Shown here: positions 16,637 through 25,855 of the stretch, piece after piece
How positions within the stretch are numbered: position 1 is the first letter of the stretch
How the letters are laid out: each line of letters opens with the position of its first letter
DNA from: an uncultured Lachnospiraceae bacterium
Lineage (GTDB): Bacteria > Bacillota > Clostridia > Lachnospirales > Lachnospiraceae
Direction: 5' to 3'
DNA: 64,000 nucleotides
NCBI GenBank assembly: GCA_948794795.1
Contig: CAQGLR010000002.1
Coordinates: 164,967-228,966 of the forward strand
Notes under the pieces: generated by a model
The model's database searches: none
Told to the model about the DNA's origin: nothing
The model's input: the letters and a program-made list of their open reading frames with translations, nothing else
Position numbers and translations under genes: made by a program

Positions 16637-18318
16637 TGAAATACCCCATGTAGTATATCTTCCCATTTCTTCTGTTTTTCTTCATTATCAAACCAATATT
16701 CCCTTATCATAGGTATAATATCATAGTCTATAACTGCTTCCATCCACTTATCTGTACATTCTGTCTGGTTACATAAATAACTATGTCCTATACAAAATCC
16801 TGTTCCTAATGACTCGTCTTTTTTTATAACATAATTCAGCTCTATAATTTTTTGTACCAGTTTATCAAACTTCTTATTATTAATTATAGCCTGGTATTTT
16901 TTAAACCCTTCTGTTTCAAATCCAGGTTCTATTTCAAAAAAACTAAAACGTCTGCGCAATGCATAATCTATCATTGCAAGACTTCTGTCTGCTGTGTTCA
17001 TCATGCCAATAATATAAACATTTGACGGAACCATAAATTTAATGCCACTATATGCAAGAGTAATATTCTTTCCACGGTACTCCTTTTCAATTGCCATTAA
17101 AAGCTCACCAAAAATCTTGCTCATATTCCCACGGTTAATTTCATCTATAATAAAAAAATAGTCATTTTCTGGGTTAGCCTCCGCCTTTTGGCAAAAATTA
17201 TAAAAAATACCAGGAGTAAGTTTAAAACCATCTCCATCTTGTTCTGGCTTAAATCCCATTATAAAATCTTCATAAGAATAATTTTGATGGAACTGTATTA
17301 ATTCTATCCTTGAAGAATCTTTTTCTCCCATTATTGAATAAGCCAGCCTTTCTGCTGCATATGTTTTACCAACACCTGGTGCTCCCTGAAGTATTATATT
17401 TTTCTTATTTTTTAAGATATATTTTAAAGTATCATACTTTTCACTATCCATAAATACCTCACTAAGAAAATTCTCTTTTGTATATTTAGGAGGATTTTGC
17501 TTATATACTAAATCTATAATAATATTGTATTCACTTTCTGTAAGTTTAAAAAGGCTTCCTTGTGGATTTACGAAATATTCCATATCCTGCAATCCATTAC
17601 ATTCTTTTAATACAGCATAACCAACCGGATTGTTAAGATGTTCTGTCTTTTCAAAGATAATTTCTTCACCATTACTTGCTTCAGCTACCTTTCCAATGGC
17701 AACAATTTTCTTAATTGGAGTAGATTCATAACATATCACAATATCTCCTTCTTCTGCATTTAAAAAATTTTTAAATACTCTTCTTTTATTACCATCATCA
17801 TTATAAAGTGTATAAGACACTTTTTCTCCAACATCCATACCAGAAAACTTATATTCTTTAGGATTTGCATTAAGCCACCAATATCCGGACTCATCACAGC
17901 TTACATTCTCACCAGCAAACAAACTTACTTTAGATAAATCAACTTTATCTAGTGCTTCTGAAAGTTCATCTCTTATTTTCCAAATATAAGTACCTTCTTC
18001 TTCTTTGTCTGCATATCTGCTAAGATAAAGAACTGGCCACAAACTTATACTTCCATCTTTTTTACGGCTTACTTTGCAGTTTGTTTTATTAATTATTCTC
18101 CTGGCAAGCCTTGAAGAATTTGAATTATAGAAATTTACAGTTCTCCCATACTTATTAGCAAGCTGTGTACAAGTAGCAACACCACCATAGTCCTTTAATC
18201 TTTTCAAAATTTCAAGACTTGAATTGTTAAAAATCTCTGGGTCATTTAAAAGTTTTACCCAGTCATCAACAGATAACCCTGGATTATAACCAGGTAAAAA
18301 CCACTCATCCTTTTTCAT
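16633..18318 (-). CDS. mcrB: McrB-like AAA+ GTPase with an EVE-like modified-base reader
   Basis: A 561-residue motor subunit. Residues 1-140 are an unassigned helical region with a winged-helix look. Residues ~145-275 read as an EVE/PUA-like module (GYWWLNANPKEYKF, GDIVICYES, KIVAIGKV), which in this family recognises modified bases. The AAA+ domain follows: Walker A GAPGVGKT (312-319), Walker B FFIIDEINRGNMSK (388-) and the McrB signature MNTADRSLAMIDYALRRRF (439-457). All catalytic motifs are intact and the partner mcrC overlaps by 4 bp, so the system looks functional against phage or foreign modified DNA. Confidence 0.9.
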   Translation of the reverse strand: MKKDEWFLPGYNPGLSVDDWVKLLNDPEIFNNSSLEILKRLKDYGGVATCTQLANKYGRTVNFYNSNSSRLARRIINKTNCKVSRKKDGSISLWPVLYLSRYADKEEEGTYIWKIRDELSEALDKVDLSKVSLFAGENVSCDESGYWWLNANPKEYKFSGMDVGEKVSYTLYNDDGNKRRVFKNFLNAEEGDIVICYESTPIKKIVAIGKVAEASNGEEIIFEKTEHLNNPVGYAVLKECNGLQDMEYFVNPQGSLFKLTESEYNIIIDLVYKQNPPKYTKENFLSEVFMDSEKYDTLKYILKNKKNIILQGAPGVGKTYAAERLAYSIMGEKDSSRIELIQFHQNYSYEDFIMGFKPEQDGDGFKLTPGIFYNFCQKAEANPENDYFFIIDEINRGNMSKIFGELLMAIEKEYRGKNITLAYSGIKFMVPSNVYIIGMMNTADRSLAMIDYALRRRFSFFEIEPGFETEGFKKYQAIINNKKFDKLVQKIIELNYVIKKDESLGTGFCIGHSYLCNQTECTDKWMEAVIDYDIIPMIREYWFDNEEKQKKWEDILHGVFQ

Positions 18319-18424
18319 TTCTTTGATTACCTCTTCTTTTTAAATTAGCGGCACACCATACCTGGCATGCCACTTTTATAACACTATATTTATTTTCCAG
18401 AACAGTTTTTGTTCCACCACTTGT
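18319..18424. promoter_or_regulatory. Gap between pyruvate kinase and mcrB
   Basis: A 106-bp gap likely holding the pyk terminator and the mcrB promoter on the minus strand. GGCATGCCA/TACCTGGCATGCC gives a short dyad near 18360. No strong sigma-A match could be fixed. Confidence 0.25.
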
Positions 18425-19843
18425 CTATTCTGCCGCAATAACCCTTATTATATTAGTAGTGCCTGATATACCAAGCGGCACACCTGCCGTTATAACTGCA
18501 AGTTCATCTTTTTTAATATAACCACTTAACTGTGCTGCTTTCATGGAATTATTAAAAAGTTCTTCTGTGTCTGTTTCCTCATTAATCATTACTGGTTTAA
18601 CACCCCATGACAAATTCATCTGGAAATATGTCTTCTTAGACGGGGTACAGCCTATTAACGGACAACATGGGCGGTATCTTGAAATCATCCTGGCAGTCCT
18701 GCCAGACTTAGTAATAGTTATAATAGCAGCTGCATTAATATCAATAGCAGTCATACATGTAGCATGTGATATAGCATCAGTTACATCATATGAATCCATC
18801 CTGGCAAGTATTTTAAACCTTTTATTATAATCAATATCCTCTTCAGCACATTCTGCTATATCAATCATTGTCTTTAATGCTTCAACTGGGTACATGCCAG
18901 CAGCAGTTTCACCTGAAAGCATAATGGCACTTGTGCCATCATATATTGCATTGGCAACGTCTGTAGCCTCTGCCCTTGTAGGTCTTGGGTTCTTCATCAT
19001 CGAATCAAGCATCTGTGTTGCAGTAATTACAATTTTATCCGCATTATACACTTTTTTAATAATCTTTTTCTGTATAACAGGAACTTCCTGCAGAGGTATT
19101 TCAACACCCATGTCACCCCTGGCAATCATAATACCATCAGAGACCTTAAGTATTTCGTCAATATTGTCAACTCCCTGCCTGTTTTCAATTTTAGAAATAA
19201 TCTTTATATTATTACAGTTATTTTCCTCAAAAAGCTTTCTTATCTGCAGTATATCATCTGCTGACCTTACAAAAGATGCAGCAATAAAGTCAACATCGTT
19301 TTCTATTCCGAAAAGTATATCAAGCCTGTCCTTTTCACTTATATAAGGCATATTAATATTTACATTAGGTACATTTATGCCTTTATGGTCTGAAACAGTG
19401 CCGCCATTTAATATACGGCATACAATATCTGTATCACTTACCTCTTCAGCCTCCATTTTTATAAGGCCGTCATCTATAAGTATAATAGTGCCTTTCTCTA
19501 CATCCTTTGGTAAATCTTTATAAGTTATAGAAGCTCTTTGTGCATTACCTTCTACTTCCTCTGATGTAAGTGTAAAAAGGCTGCCATTTTCTAATTCTGC
19601 TTTCCCGCCTGCAAAATTGCCAAGCCTTATTTCAGGACCACTTGTATCAAGCAGTATTGCAACAGGAATTTTTAATTCTTCACGAAGTTTCTTCACCTCA
19701 TTGATAGTTTCTAAATGTGCCTCCCTTGTACCATGCGAAAAGTTAATCCTTGCGGTATCCATACCATTCATTATAAGTTCCCGCAAAACCCCGTCTTTCT
19801 TTGTCGACGGGCCTAATGTACATATTATTTTTGTTTTTCTCAT
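18425..19843 (-). CDS. pyk: Pyruvate kinase
   Basis: A 472-residue glycolytic enzyme converting phosphoenolpyruvate and ADP to pyruvate and ATP. It opens with MRKTKIICTLGPS, has NFSHG, the metal-binding stretch KIENRQG, GIMIARGDMGVE, the signature around KKIIKKVYNADK...TQML, and the C-terminal ITKSGRTAR. The length fits the short form without the extra PEP-utiliser domain of some Bacilli. The start at 19843 has a GGAGG 13 nt upstream, rather far; the N-terminus of homologues supports it. It is 76 bp after the small membrane gene and may share the upstream PBP transcript. Confidence 0.95.
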   Translation of the reverse strand: MRKTKIICTLGPSTKKDGVLRELIMNGMDTARINFSHGTREAHLETINEVKKLREELKIPVAILLDTSGPEIRLGNFAGGKAELENGSLFTLTSEEVEGNAQRASITYKDLPKDVEKGTIILIDDGLIKMEAEEVSDTDIVCRILNGGTVSDHKGINVPNVNINMPYISEKDRLDILFGIENDVDFIAASFVRSADDILQIRKLFEENNCNNIKIISKIENRQGVDNIDEILKVSDGIMIARGDMGVEIPLQEVPVIQKKIIKKVYNADKIVITATQMLDSMMKNPRPTRAEATDVANAIYDGTSAIMLSGETAAGMYPVEALKTMIDIAECAEEDIDYNKRFKILARMDSYDVTDAISHATCMTAIDINAAAIITITKSGRTARMISRYRPCCPLIGCTPSKKTYFQMNLSWGVKPVMINEETDTEELFNNSMKAAQLSGYIKKDELAVITAGVPLGISGTTNIIRVIAAE

Positions 19844-19919
19844 ATCTGTTTTAATTCCTCCGTTCCAGCCAGTCCAATACATTACCCTGGTAATATATTA
19901 TATGGATTTTAATTAATTA

Positions 19920-20309
19920 TTATGATATATATTGCAACATCCCGTCTATAAAGCTTAAACCAGCTTTATAAAGGACATAGGCAATTACTATTGCAAGCGT
20001 CCACACAAGCAGCTTATATAACATATATCCAAGTATAAAATTCTTCTTATCTTCAGGCGTTTTCCTGCTGATTGCAAGCCCTAGCATATAAATAAAACCA
20101 ATAACAGGTATTTTCAGCCAGCATATCATCTGGAACCATCTTCCTGCCTCTGCCAGTCTTTCAAATTTTGTACTGCTGCCTTGTTTTCTCTTTGTGTGCC
20201 TTACAGAAGGCTTCTGTTTTTTGGAAGGCTTTGTATTTCCCAAATGAGTTTCTGGCTGGCCAGGTGGTATTATAATATCCGCTGGCTTATTATTTTCAAA
20301 ACCATCCAT
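19920..20309 (-). CDS. Small membrane protein of unknown function
   Basis: A 129-residue protein. A polar, proline-rich N-terminus (IIIPPGQPETHLG, then a basic stretch KKQKPSVRHTKRK) is followed by two hydrophobic segments (about 65-85 and 98-125). I do not recognise the family. The start at 20309 follows AAGGAGG; the frame extends ten codons further without support. It sits 45 bp after the class A PBP gene in the same direction, so a role at the membrane with that enzyme is possible. Confidence 0.6.
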   Translation of the reverse strand: MDGFENNKPADIIIPPGQPETHLGNTKPSKKQKPSVRHTKRKQGSSTKFERLAEAGRWFQMICWLKIPVIGFIYMLGLAISRKTPEDKKNFILGYMLYKLLVWTLAIVIAYVLYKAGLSFIDGMLQYIS

Positions 20310-20354
20310 AATAAGGCCTCCTTTCCTTATCTTCTCCAAGACTTGTCCTAAACA

Positions 20355-23147
20355 TTATATTTGTGGTTCCTGTGTCTGTAATGGGGGTTCTGTTTCCAAT
20401 GGTTCTGTCCCAGGTACAGGGTCCTGGCTTGTATGTGAACTTATATATTCGTCATATGTAGGCAGTGATTCTATTTCATTCTTATATTTATTAAACAACG
20501 CCTTTAAAGATGTATATTCACTATAACCAGAGCATGCATCCAGCGCTTCTTTGGCTTCTTCTATCATTTCATCCATATTATCTGGCTGGTACAAGTGCCC
20601 ATGCAGGCGTTTTATCCTTGTTTCCGCAAGTGCAACATCATTTTTATGTTTATAGTCAAGCCTTGCTGCTTCAGATTTACGCTTGTTCTCTTCTGCTATA
20701 CGTGTGTTCTCTTCTGCCTGTTGTTTTTCATATGCTTTTACAGCCTTGCCCCACTCAACAGATTCATTATACAACGAATCATATTTATTTTTCAAACGCC
20801 TTGTATAACTTTTTCTTACATCATCATCCACTATATTAGAAACCATATCCCTGACTTTAATATACCTTTCTTCAAACTTATAATAATCCGCCAGGTTTTT
20901 AATGGAAAGTTTCTCAAATAACTTAAGTTCTTTAAGAACCTTTTTCTGGTACTCTTTATCTTTTAATATCTTTGCATCTTCTGCTTTTTCTTCAAGAATT
21001 ATTGTAGAGAAATAATCCATACCATTTTTACGTTTACCCTCTGGTGTTACTGCTGTACCTTCAATTATATCACCTTTATTATTATATTTTGCTATACGTA
21101 CAGTAACTGGCATTTCAAAATCAAGTGGTTCAAGCCCTGTATGTATACTATTCATATAGTTCTTCCAGATTACTCCTGGTATTGAAGCACCAGAAGCACC
21201 AGGCATAGGTCTTGGGTTATCATATCCAGCCCATACTACTGTTGTAAAATATCCAGTATAGCCACAGAACCACACATCTTTGCTTGAATTTGTAGTACCT
21301 GTCTTTCCTGCACTAATCTGGCCTCCATCAAGCTTAAGCGCACGGCCCGTACCATAAGGCTCATTAAACACACCTTTTAATACATCTGTCATCATCCATG
21401 CAGTATCTTGTGAAAATACCTGTGTCTTCTGGTTATTATTTTTATAAATTGTACCATCTGATACACGTTCTATCTTTTTAATGCATGTCCTGTCACTATA
21501 ACTCCCATTATTTGCCAGTGTGCAATAACCTTTAGCCATATCTACAACACGTACACCTTCTGTAAAACCACCAAGTGAAAGCGCCATATTATCATTATCT
21601 ATATAGCTTATATTACGGAAGCGCAGCTTCTCAAGATAAGACAGCCCGCAATCAGGAGTAATTGTTTCAAGCACCTGCCATGCAACTGTATTAAGTGACC
21701 TTGCAACAGCCTCCCTTATCCTTACATTGCCATGGTATCCTCCACCTGCATTTTCTGGCCCGTCTTCAAATTTATGGTCATTAACAAGGGTAGATGGTGA
21801 ATATACCCCTGACTCGAAACCTGGTGTATAATCTATTAATGGTTTTATTGAGCTTCCAGACTGTCTTGCCGCCAGGTATGCCCTGTTAAATTCATCATTT
21901 TTGCCACGCCCGCCCACTATTGCTACAACATAGCCAGAATTGTTATCAATACATACTGCTGCCCCCTGCAATGCATATTTGCCTGTCTCGGGGTCTTTAT
22001 CTGTATTGTATGCAAGCCCTTCATCTATTGATTTCTGCAGTTTTTTCTGTTTGCCCATATTTATTGAAGTGTAGAGTTTATATCCCCCTGCACGTATATC
22101 TTCACACTTCTCACCATATACTTTAGAATATTTCTCCTTGTAAGCCTGGTAATCTTTTTTATCTTTAAAAAGATACTGGAACTGGAAGTCCTCTTTTTCC
22201 ATTAATGCATTAGCAGCGCAATGTATTGCATAGCTTACAACATAATTTTCATTCCTTCCGTCTTTTGAATACTGTTTAACCCTTATCTTCGTTTTAACAG
22301 CAGATTCATACTCCTTTTGGCTGATAACCCCTTCTTCGTACATTGTTTCCAAAACCCGGTTCCTTTTCTTAAGCGAATCTTTAGGGTTAATAACCGGGTC
22401 ATAAGCTGACGGGTTATTGGAAAGACCTATAAGCAGTGCTGCTTCCTGTGGTTCAAGTTCAGATGCTTTCTTTCCAAAATAATACCTGCTGGCAGCACCT
22501 ACCCCATAACACCTGTAGCCATAGTAGTTGCTGTTACAATAAAACTCCATTATCTGTGCTTTTGTGAACTCCGCCTCGACTGTAGGCGCAAGCAGGATTT
22601 CAGCTATCTTCCTTGTATAACTCTTGTCCTGCGTAAGAAGATTATTTTTAATCACCTGCTGGGTAATTGTGCTTCCTCCCTGTGTAATATGCATGTGATT
22701 TTTTAAAAGAGATACTCCTGCACGGAGTGTTGCAAGAACATCTACACCACCGTGGGTTTTAAAACGCTTGTCTTCCACAGCAATGTACCCATCATATATA
22801 TATGATGAAATATCATTTATAGCTACATACTTATATTGTCCTGCATTAACCGAACCTACAACTTTTCCTTTCGCATCATATATAACTGTATCTTCTTTCA
22901 TAATAAAATCATCTTCGCTCATATGTACCATTTTATCAAAAACTACTTCCCTTGCTTCTGTAAACATTGGAAGCACATTGACATAAACACATATACCTGC
23001 AATAATGCCAATAGTCACTAAAGACGCAAGGATACCCATAATAGTACCGAGAATATTAGATAAAATCCCAAGGTAACTGAATACAGTACCTGTAACAATA
23101 TGTATTACCCCTCCCACTCCCCTGAAGAACTTTTTTACAACATCCAT
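20355..23147 (-). CDS. Class A penicillin-binding protein (PBP1A family)
   Basis: A 930-residue bifunctional peptidoglycan synthase. One membrane anchor (about 20-55) is followed by the GT51 glycosyltransferase domain with the catalytic glutamate in AVEDKRF and the QGGSTITQQ motif. The transpeptidase domain has SxxK in SGSSIKPL, SxN in SLN and KTGTT. The last ~200 residues are a charged, partly coiled tail with glutamine- and lysine-rich heptads, ending in a proline-rich stretch rather than the PASTA or fibronectin modules of some Firmicutes. The start at 23147 follows GGAGG. Confidence 0.93.
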   Translation of the reverse strand: MDVVKKFFRGVGGVIHIVTGTVFSYLGILSNILGTIMGILASLVTIGIIAGICVYVNVLPMFTEAREVVFDKMVHMSEDDFIMKEDTVIYDAKGKVVGSVNAGQYKYVAINDISSYIYDGYIAVEDKRFKTHGGVDVLATLRAGVSLLKNHMHITQGGSTITQQVIKNNLLTQDKSYTRKIAEILLAPTVEAEFTKAQIMEFYCNSNYYGYRCYGVGAASRYYFGKKASELEPQEAALLIGLSNNPSAYDPVINPKDSLKKRNRVLETMYEEGVISQKEYESAVKTKIRVKQYSKDGRNENYVVSYAIHCAANALMEKEDFQFQYLFKDKKDYQAYKEKYSKVYGEKCEDIRAGGYKLYTSINMGKQKKLQKSIDEGLAYNTDKDPETGKYALQGAAVCIDNNSGYVVAIVGGRGKNDEFNRAYLAARQSGSSIKPLIDYTPGFESGVYSPSTLVNDHKFEDGPENAGGGYHGNVRIREAVARSLNTVAWQVLETITPDCGLSYLEKLRFRNISYIDNDNMALSLGGFTEGVRVVDMAKGYCTLANNGSYSDRTCIKKIERVSDGTIYKNNNQKTQVFSQDTAWMMTDVLKGVFNEPYGTGRALKLDGGQISAGKTGTTNSSKDVWFCGYTGYFTTVVWAGYDNPRPMPGASGASIPGVIWKNYMNSIHTGLEPLDFEMPVTVRIAKYNNKGDIIEGTAVTPEGKRKNGMDYFSTIILEEKAEDAKILKDKEYQKKVLKELKLFEKLSIKNLADYYKFEERYIKVRDMVSNIVDDDVRKSYTRRLKNKYDSLYNESVEWGKAVKAYEKQQAEENTRIAEENKRKSEAARLDYKHKNDVALAETRIKRLHGHLYQPDNMDEMIEEAKEALDACSGYSEYTSLKALFNKYKNEIESLPTYDEYISSHTSQDPVPGTEPLETEPPLQTQEPQI

Positions 23148-23236
23148 AGCTGCTTCCTCCATAAGTGCTTATATAATGCATATTATACAGTTTTTTATCC
23201 TTTATGTAAAGCTAAGTACCTGATTTTTAATATATT

Positions 23237-23265
23237 AAAGCCATAGGAGAATCCTATGGCTTTTT
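23237..23265. terminator. Bidirectional hairpin terminator after the hemerythrin gene
   Basis: AAAGCCATAGGA-GAA-TCCTATGGCTTTTT is a strong symmetric stem. On the plus strand it ends in TTTTT; on the minus strand, the relevant one for the gene at 23298, the tail is the weaker TTTAATAT. Confidence 0.7.
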
Positions 23266-23297
23266 ACCAACCATTACTGGTATTTATCTATGTATGT

Positions 23298-24641
23298 TTA
23301 CTTTTTCTTTCTTGCAAAAAAGTTATCAATATTTTTCTTAATATCTTCTGGCGGCATATTTTTTACCATGTATCCTTCTGGCTTTAATGGTATTATTTTC
23401 TCAACTGCTTCCCTGTCTGCCCTTCCTGTAAGGAAAATAACCGGGATATTAGCAAAATCCTTCTCAGAACGTATCATTTCCAATGTCTGCGCACCATTAC
23501 ATACTGGCATATCATAATCTAATATAATAAGGTCTGGCCTTGAAAGAGTTATACACCTTATTACAGACAGTCCTGAATTTGCCACTGAAACATTATAATC
23601 ACCTTTAAGCAGTTCTTCCATGGATTTAAGCATAAAATCAGAATCATCTGCTACAAGTATCTTCTTTTTATCATCTGCTTTATTATTTTCAAGATACTTT
23701 TTAACTTCTTTCATTGCATTTTCCGTTTTTAAGGAAACTTCATTGCCTTTCTGCAGCAGATGTGGTGCAATTACGCAATACGCAAAATATCCTCCATCTG
23801 TATTAAGCAGCAAGCTGAACTGTGGTTTCTGTTTTACAAAAATTTTGCGGAACTGTTCATAATCAAGCAAATTTTCTTCAAGCAGGTCATATGTACCAGA
23901 AGATATAAAATCATCCCTTATACGGTCAACAAACTGCTGTGCCACATATCTTGAAGCATTTACAAGCATAACATTTACTTCTTCAGACTGTGTGCCTAAC
24001 ATGTTTCCAATAGTATTAAGGATAAGTTTCTCTTCAAATACAAGCATTATCTCCCATTTCTCTTTACCACTGGTGCCATAAACCAGGCGGTAGTATATTC
24101 CTTTTCCAAACTTTTCCCCGCCATAGCACTCACTTACCACCTTTGAATCCAGCTGGAATAAATCATAGATAAGCTGGATTATAGTCTGTTTCATAATACC
24201 TTGGTCATCTTCTGGAAGAAGTTTATCCCATTTACTATCAGTTTTTCCTACAATTGCATGGTCATCTATCAGGGTATGCCCAATAAGCCATCCAGCACAT
24301 ACACCTATAAAATGGTTAATTGAATCCATAGAATACTCACTCTGTTCCAGTTCGCTTTCAAGTGCTGGAAGTGTCTTTTTACGGAAATTGTCGTGTAAGT
24401 GCCTGTGTGTTTCAAATCCTTTGTAATTAATAGACGCCATATAATTTTCTTCTTCTGTAAAATGTTTCATTGCATGGTCTTTAAAATATTTAATTCCTTC
24501 CTTACATGCCCACAGCCCTTTAACCTCCTGGTCCCTGTACATAAGCATCCTGTTTAAAATACCAAAAAGTTTTTTGTGTTCTTCATCAATGTAATCTACG
24601 CCAATATTAAAGCGTTCCTGCCATACTAATTGACTGCCCAT
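23298..24641 (-). CDS. Hemerythrin - CheX-like - receiver domain fusion protein
   Basis: A 447-residue soluble protein with three parts. Residues 1-135 are a bacteriohemerythrin di-iron domain (IDEEHKKLF, HFTEEE, HRHLHDNF, HTLIDDH). Residues ~145-310 look like a CheX/CheC-type phosphatase-like domain (LVFEEKLILNTIGNMLG, NASRYVAQQFVD); this part is tentative. Residues ~325-447 are a CheY-like receiver with the acidic pocket VADDSD, the acceptor aspartate in ILDYDMP and the conserved lysine near the end. It probably senses oxygen or redox state and acts in motility or signalling, although no chemotaxis gene is nearby. GGAGG precedes the ATG at 24641. Confidence 0.8.
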   Translation of the reverse strand: MGSQLVWQERFNIGVDYIDEEHKKLFGILNRMLMYRDQEVKGLWACKEGIKYFKDHAMKHFTEEENYMASINYKGFETHRHLHDNFRKKTLPALESELEQSEYSMDSINHFIGVCAGWLIGHTLIDDHAIVGKTDSKWDKLLPEDDQGIMKQTIIQLIYDLFQLDSKVVSECYGGEKFGKGIYYRLVYGTSGKEKWEIMLVFEEKLILNTIGNMLGTQSEEVNVMLVNASRYVAQQFVDRIRDDFISSGTYDLLEENLLDYEQFRKIFVKQKPQFSLLLNTDGGYFAYCVIAPHLLQKGNEVSLKTENAMKEVKKYLENNKADDKKKILVADDSDFMLKSMEELLKGDYNVSVANSGLSVIRCITLSRPDLIILDYDMPVCNGAQTLEMIRSEKDFANIPVIFLTGRADREAVEKIIPLKPEGYMVKNMPPEDIKKNIDNFFARKKK

Positions 24642-24838
24642 GTTATTCCTCCTTCAATACAGTAAATACTATAATTGCTGGTACCATTTTCCTTCTATCC
24701 CCCTGGCATGCAATCTCCATGCATATATTGCTATAAAATCTGGAAAATGGTATATACCTGTTTTTTTAAAACATTCTTTTACATTATATCACACAACCAT
24801 TACAAATAGTTATATAATTTTAAATTTTATTTACATTT
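24642..24838 (-). promoter_or_regulatory. Upstream region of the hemerythrin gene with an inverted repeat
   Basis: An inverted repeat (ACCATTTTCC near 24684 and GGAAAATGGT near 24741) sits in the presumed promoter or leader of the hemerythrin fusion. I found no clean sigma-A pair. No gene is visible here. Confidence 0.3.
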
Positions 24839-25099
24839 CTATAATTTTTGAGTTTCCCCATTTTTTAATACACAGGTATTTTGCCTCTGGCAATTCCAAA
24901 TGTTTTACCAACAGCAGCCACTTGCGCTTGGATGGGATGCGCAGTGGTGCATAAAGCCCCAATGTTTCACAGAAACATTAAATACGGGGCTTAAACACCA
25001 GCGCCCCCAAACAGCTGCTTTATGGTAAAACATTTGGAATTTGCCAGAGTAATATAATCTTTGTGTAATTTAAAAAATGGGGAAACTCAAACTATAATT
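24839..25099. mobile_element. Complete ~245-bp hairpin element (MITE-like) with 8-bp target duplication
   Basis: The element proper is 24847-25091. Its ends are 22-bp perfect inverted repeats (TTTGAGTTTCCCCATTTTTT and complement). Inside, CTCTGGCAATTCCAAA and TTTTACCA pair with their complements on the other arm, and further in AAGCCCC pairs with GGGGCTT around an AATGTTT/AAACATT loop. Nearly the whole element folds as one long hairpin with a conserved GGATGGGAT bulge. CTATAATT flanks both ends (24839-24846, 25092-25099), as expected for an 8-bp target site duplication. It encodes no protein. The mobilising transposase is not in the window. Confidence 0.8.
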
Positions 25100-25274
25100 A
25101 TGTTGATTCGTATAAAAATACATGATAAGCTCTTATAAAACAAAATATACCGCAACAGGGTATGGTCTGGCTTCTTTTTAGCAAGCCATCACCAAAAGTA
25201 TGGTATCTGGTTCCCACAGATGTGCACATATTTACTTTACCTTTGCGGAAATAAACAGAAAGGTGGAACCTGGC

Positions 25275-25721
25275 ATGAAAAAACTATTAACAAGTATCCT
25301 TGTACTTGCTCTTCTTACAGGAATATTTCCTGGCTGTACAGAAATTTACCAAAAGGCTGAAGCAGCATCTGGCTCTTACTGGCTATATGGAACACGCCTG
25401 ACTAAAAAACTAGGCGGAGAGAAAGGGTGCCATATAAAAATGCATTACAATGATGGCAAGCTTACCATCAAAGGTGGTATGAGAAAAGGTGCCAAAAAAG
25501 CGGGTTATGGCAAAGGCAAGAAGATTGGGAACAAAACCCGTATTTTTGAAACAGATAAAAAATGTAAAGTCTATGAACTTGAAAGTCCAGACATAAAATC
25601 ATATCTGATTAGTTCATATATAGAAGACAGGGAAATAGGCGCAGATGATGACTGGGCAGGAATATCAACACAAATTAAGATTGTAAAAGGAAAGGTTAAA
25701 GAAATTTATCTTTCTGCATAA
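25275..25721 (+). CDS. Small secreted basic protein of unknown function
   Basis: A 148-residue protein with a clear Sec signal (MKKLLTSILVLALLTGIFPG, cleavage probably at AEAA). A cysteine after FPG is a poor lipobox, so a lipoprotein is less likely. The mature part is rich in lysine, glycine and tyrosine, with a run of short basic repeats (GMRKGAKKAGYGKGKK), and probably forms a small beta domain. I do not recognise the family. AAAGGTGG precedes the start; upstream codons of the open frame have no support. It is monocistronic, with a strong terminator right after it. Confidence 0.65.
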   Translation: MKKLLTSILVLALLTGIFPGCTEIYQKAEAASGSYWLYGTRLTKKLGGEKGCHIKMHYNDGKLTIKGGMRKGAKKAGYGKGKKIGNKTRIFETDKKCKVYELESPDIKSYLISSYIEDREIGADDDWAGISTQIKIVKGKVKEIYLSA

Positions 25722-25727
25722 AAATGG

Positions 25728-25763
25728 CTGCCATATTGTATTTCCCAATATGGCAGTTTTTTT
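25728..25763 (+). terminator. Rho-independent terminator of the secreted-protein gene
   Basis: CTGCCATATTG and CAATATGGCAG form an 11-bp perfect stem followed by TTTTTTT. Confidence 0.85.
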
Positions 25764-25782
25764 ACCATAATCCTGTACAAAA

Positions 25783-25835
25783 GATATCTGCAATCCACAT
25801 TGCCTGTCAACAGGCATTTGCTGCTTACCCACTGG
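25783..25835 (+). repeat. Direct repeat G, copy 1, downstream of blaR1
   Basis: About 50 bp (GATATCTGCAATCCACATTG, then TGCCTG/CAGGCA stem, then GCTGCTTACCCA) are repeated in the same orientation at 28272-28324. The two copies flank the BlaI/BlaR1 operon. Confidence 0.6.
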
Positions 25836-25855
25836 AAAACAAAATCCTAATAATT

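Noticed and set aside
25275..25340. Lipoprotein signal on the secreted protein
   Set aside because: The cysteine follows FPG, which is not a proper lipobox, while an AEAA site downstream fits signal peptidase I.
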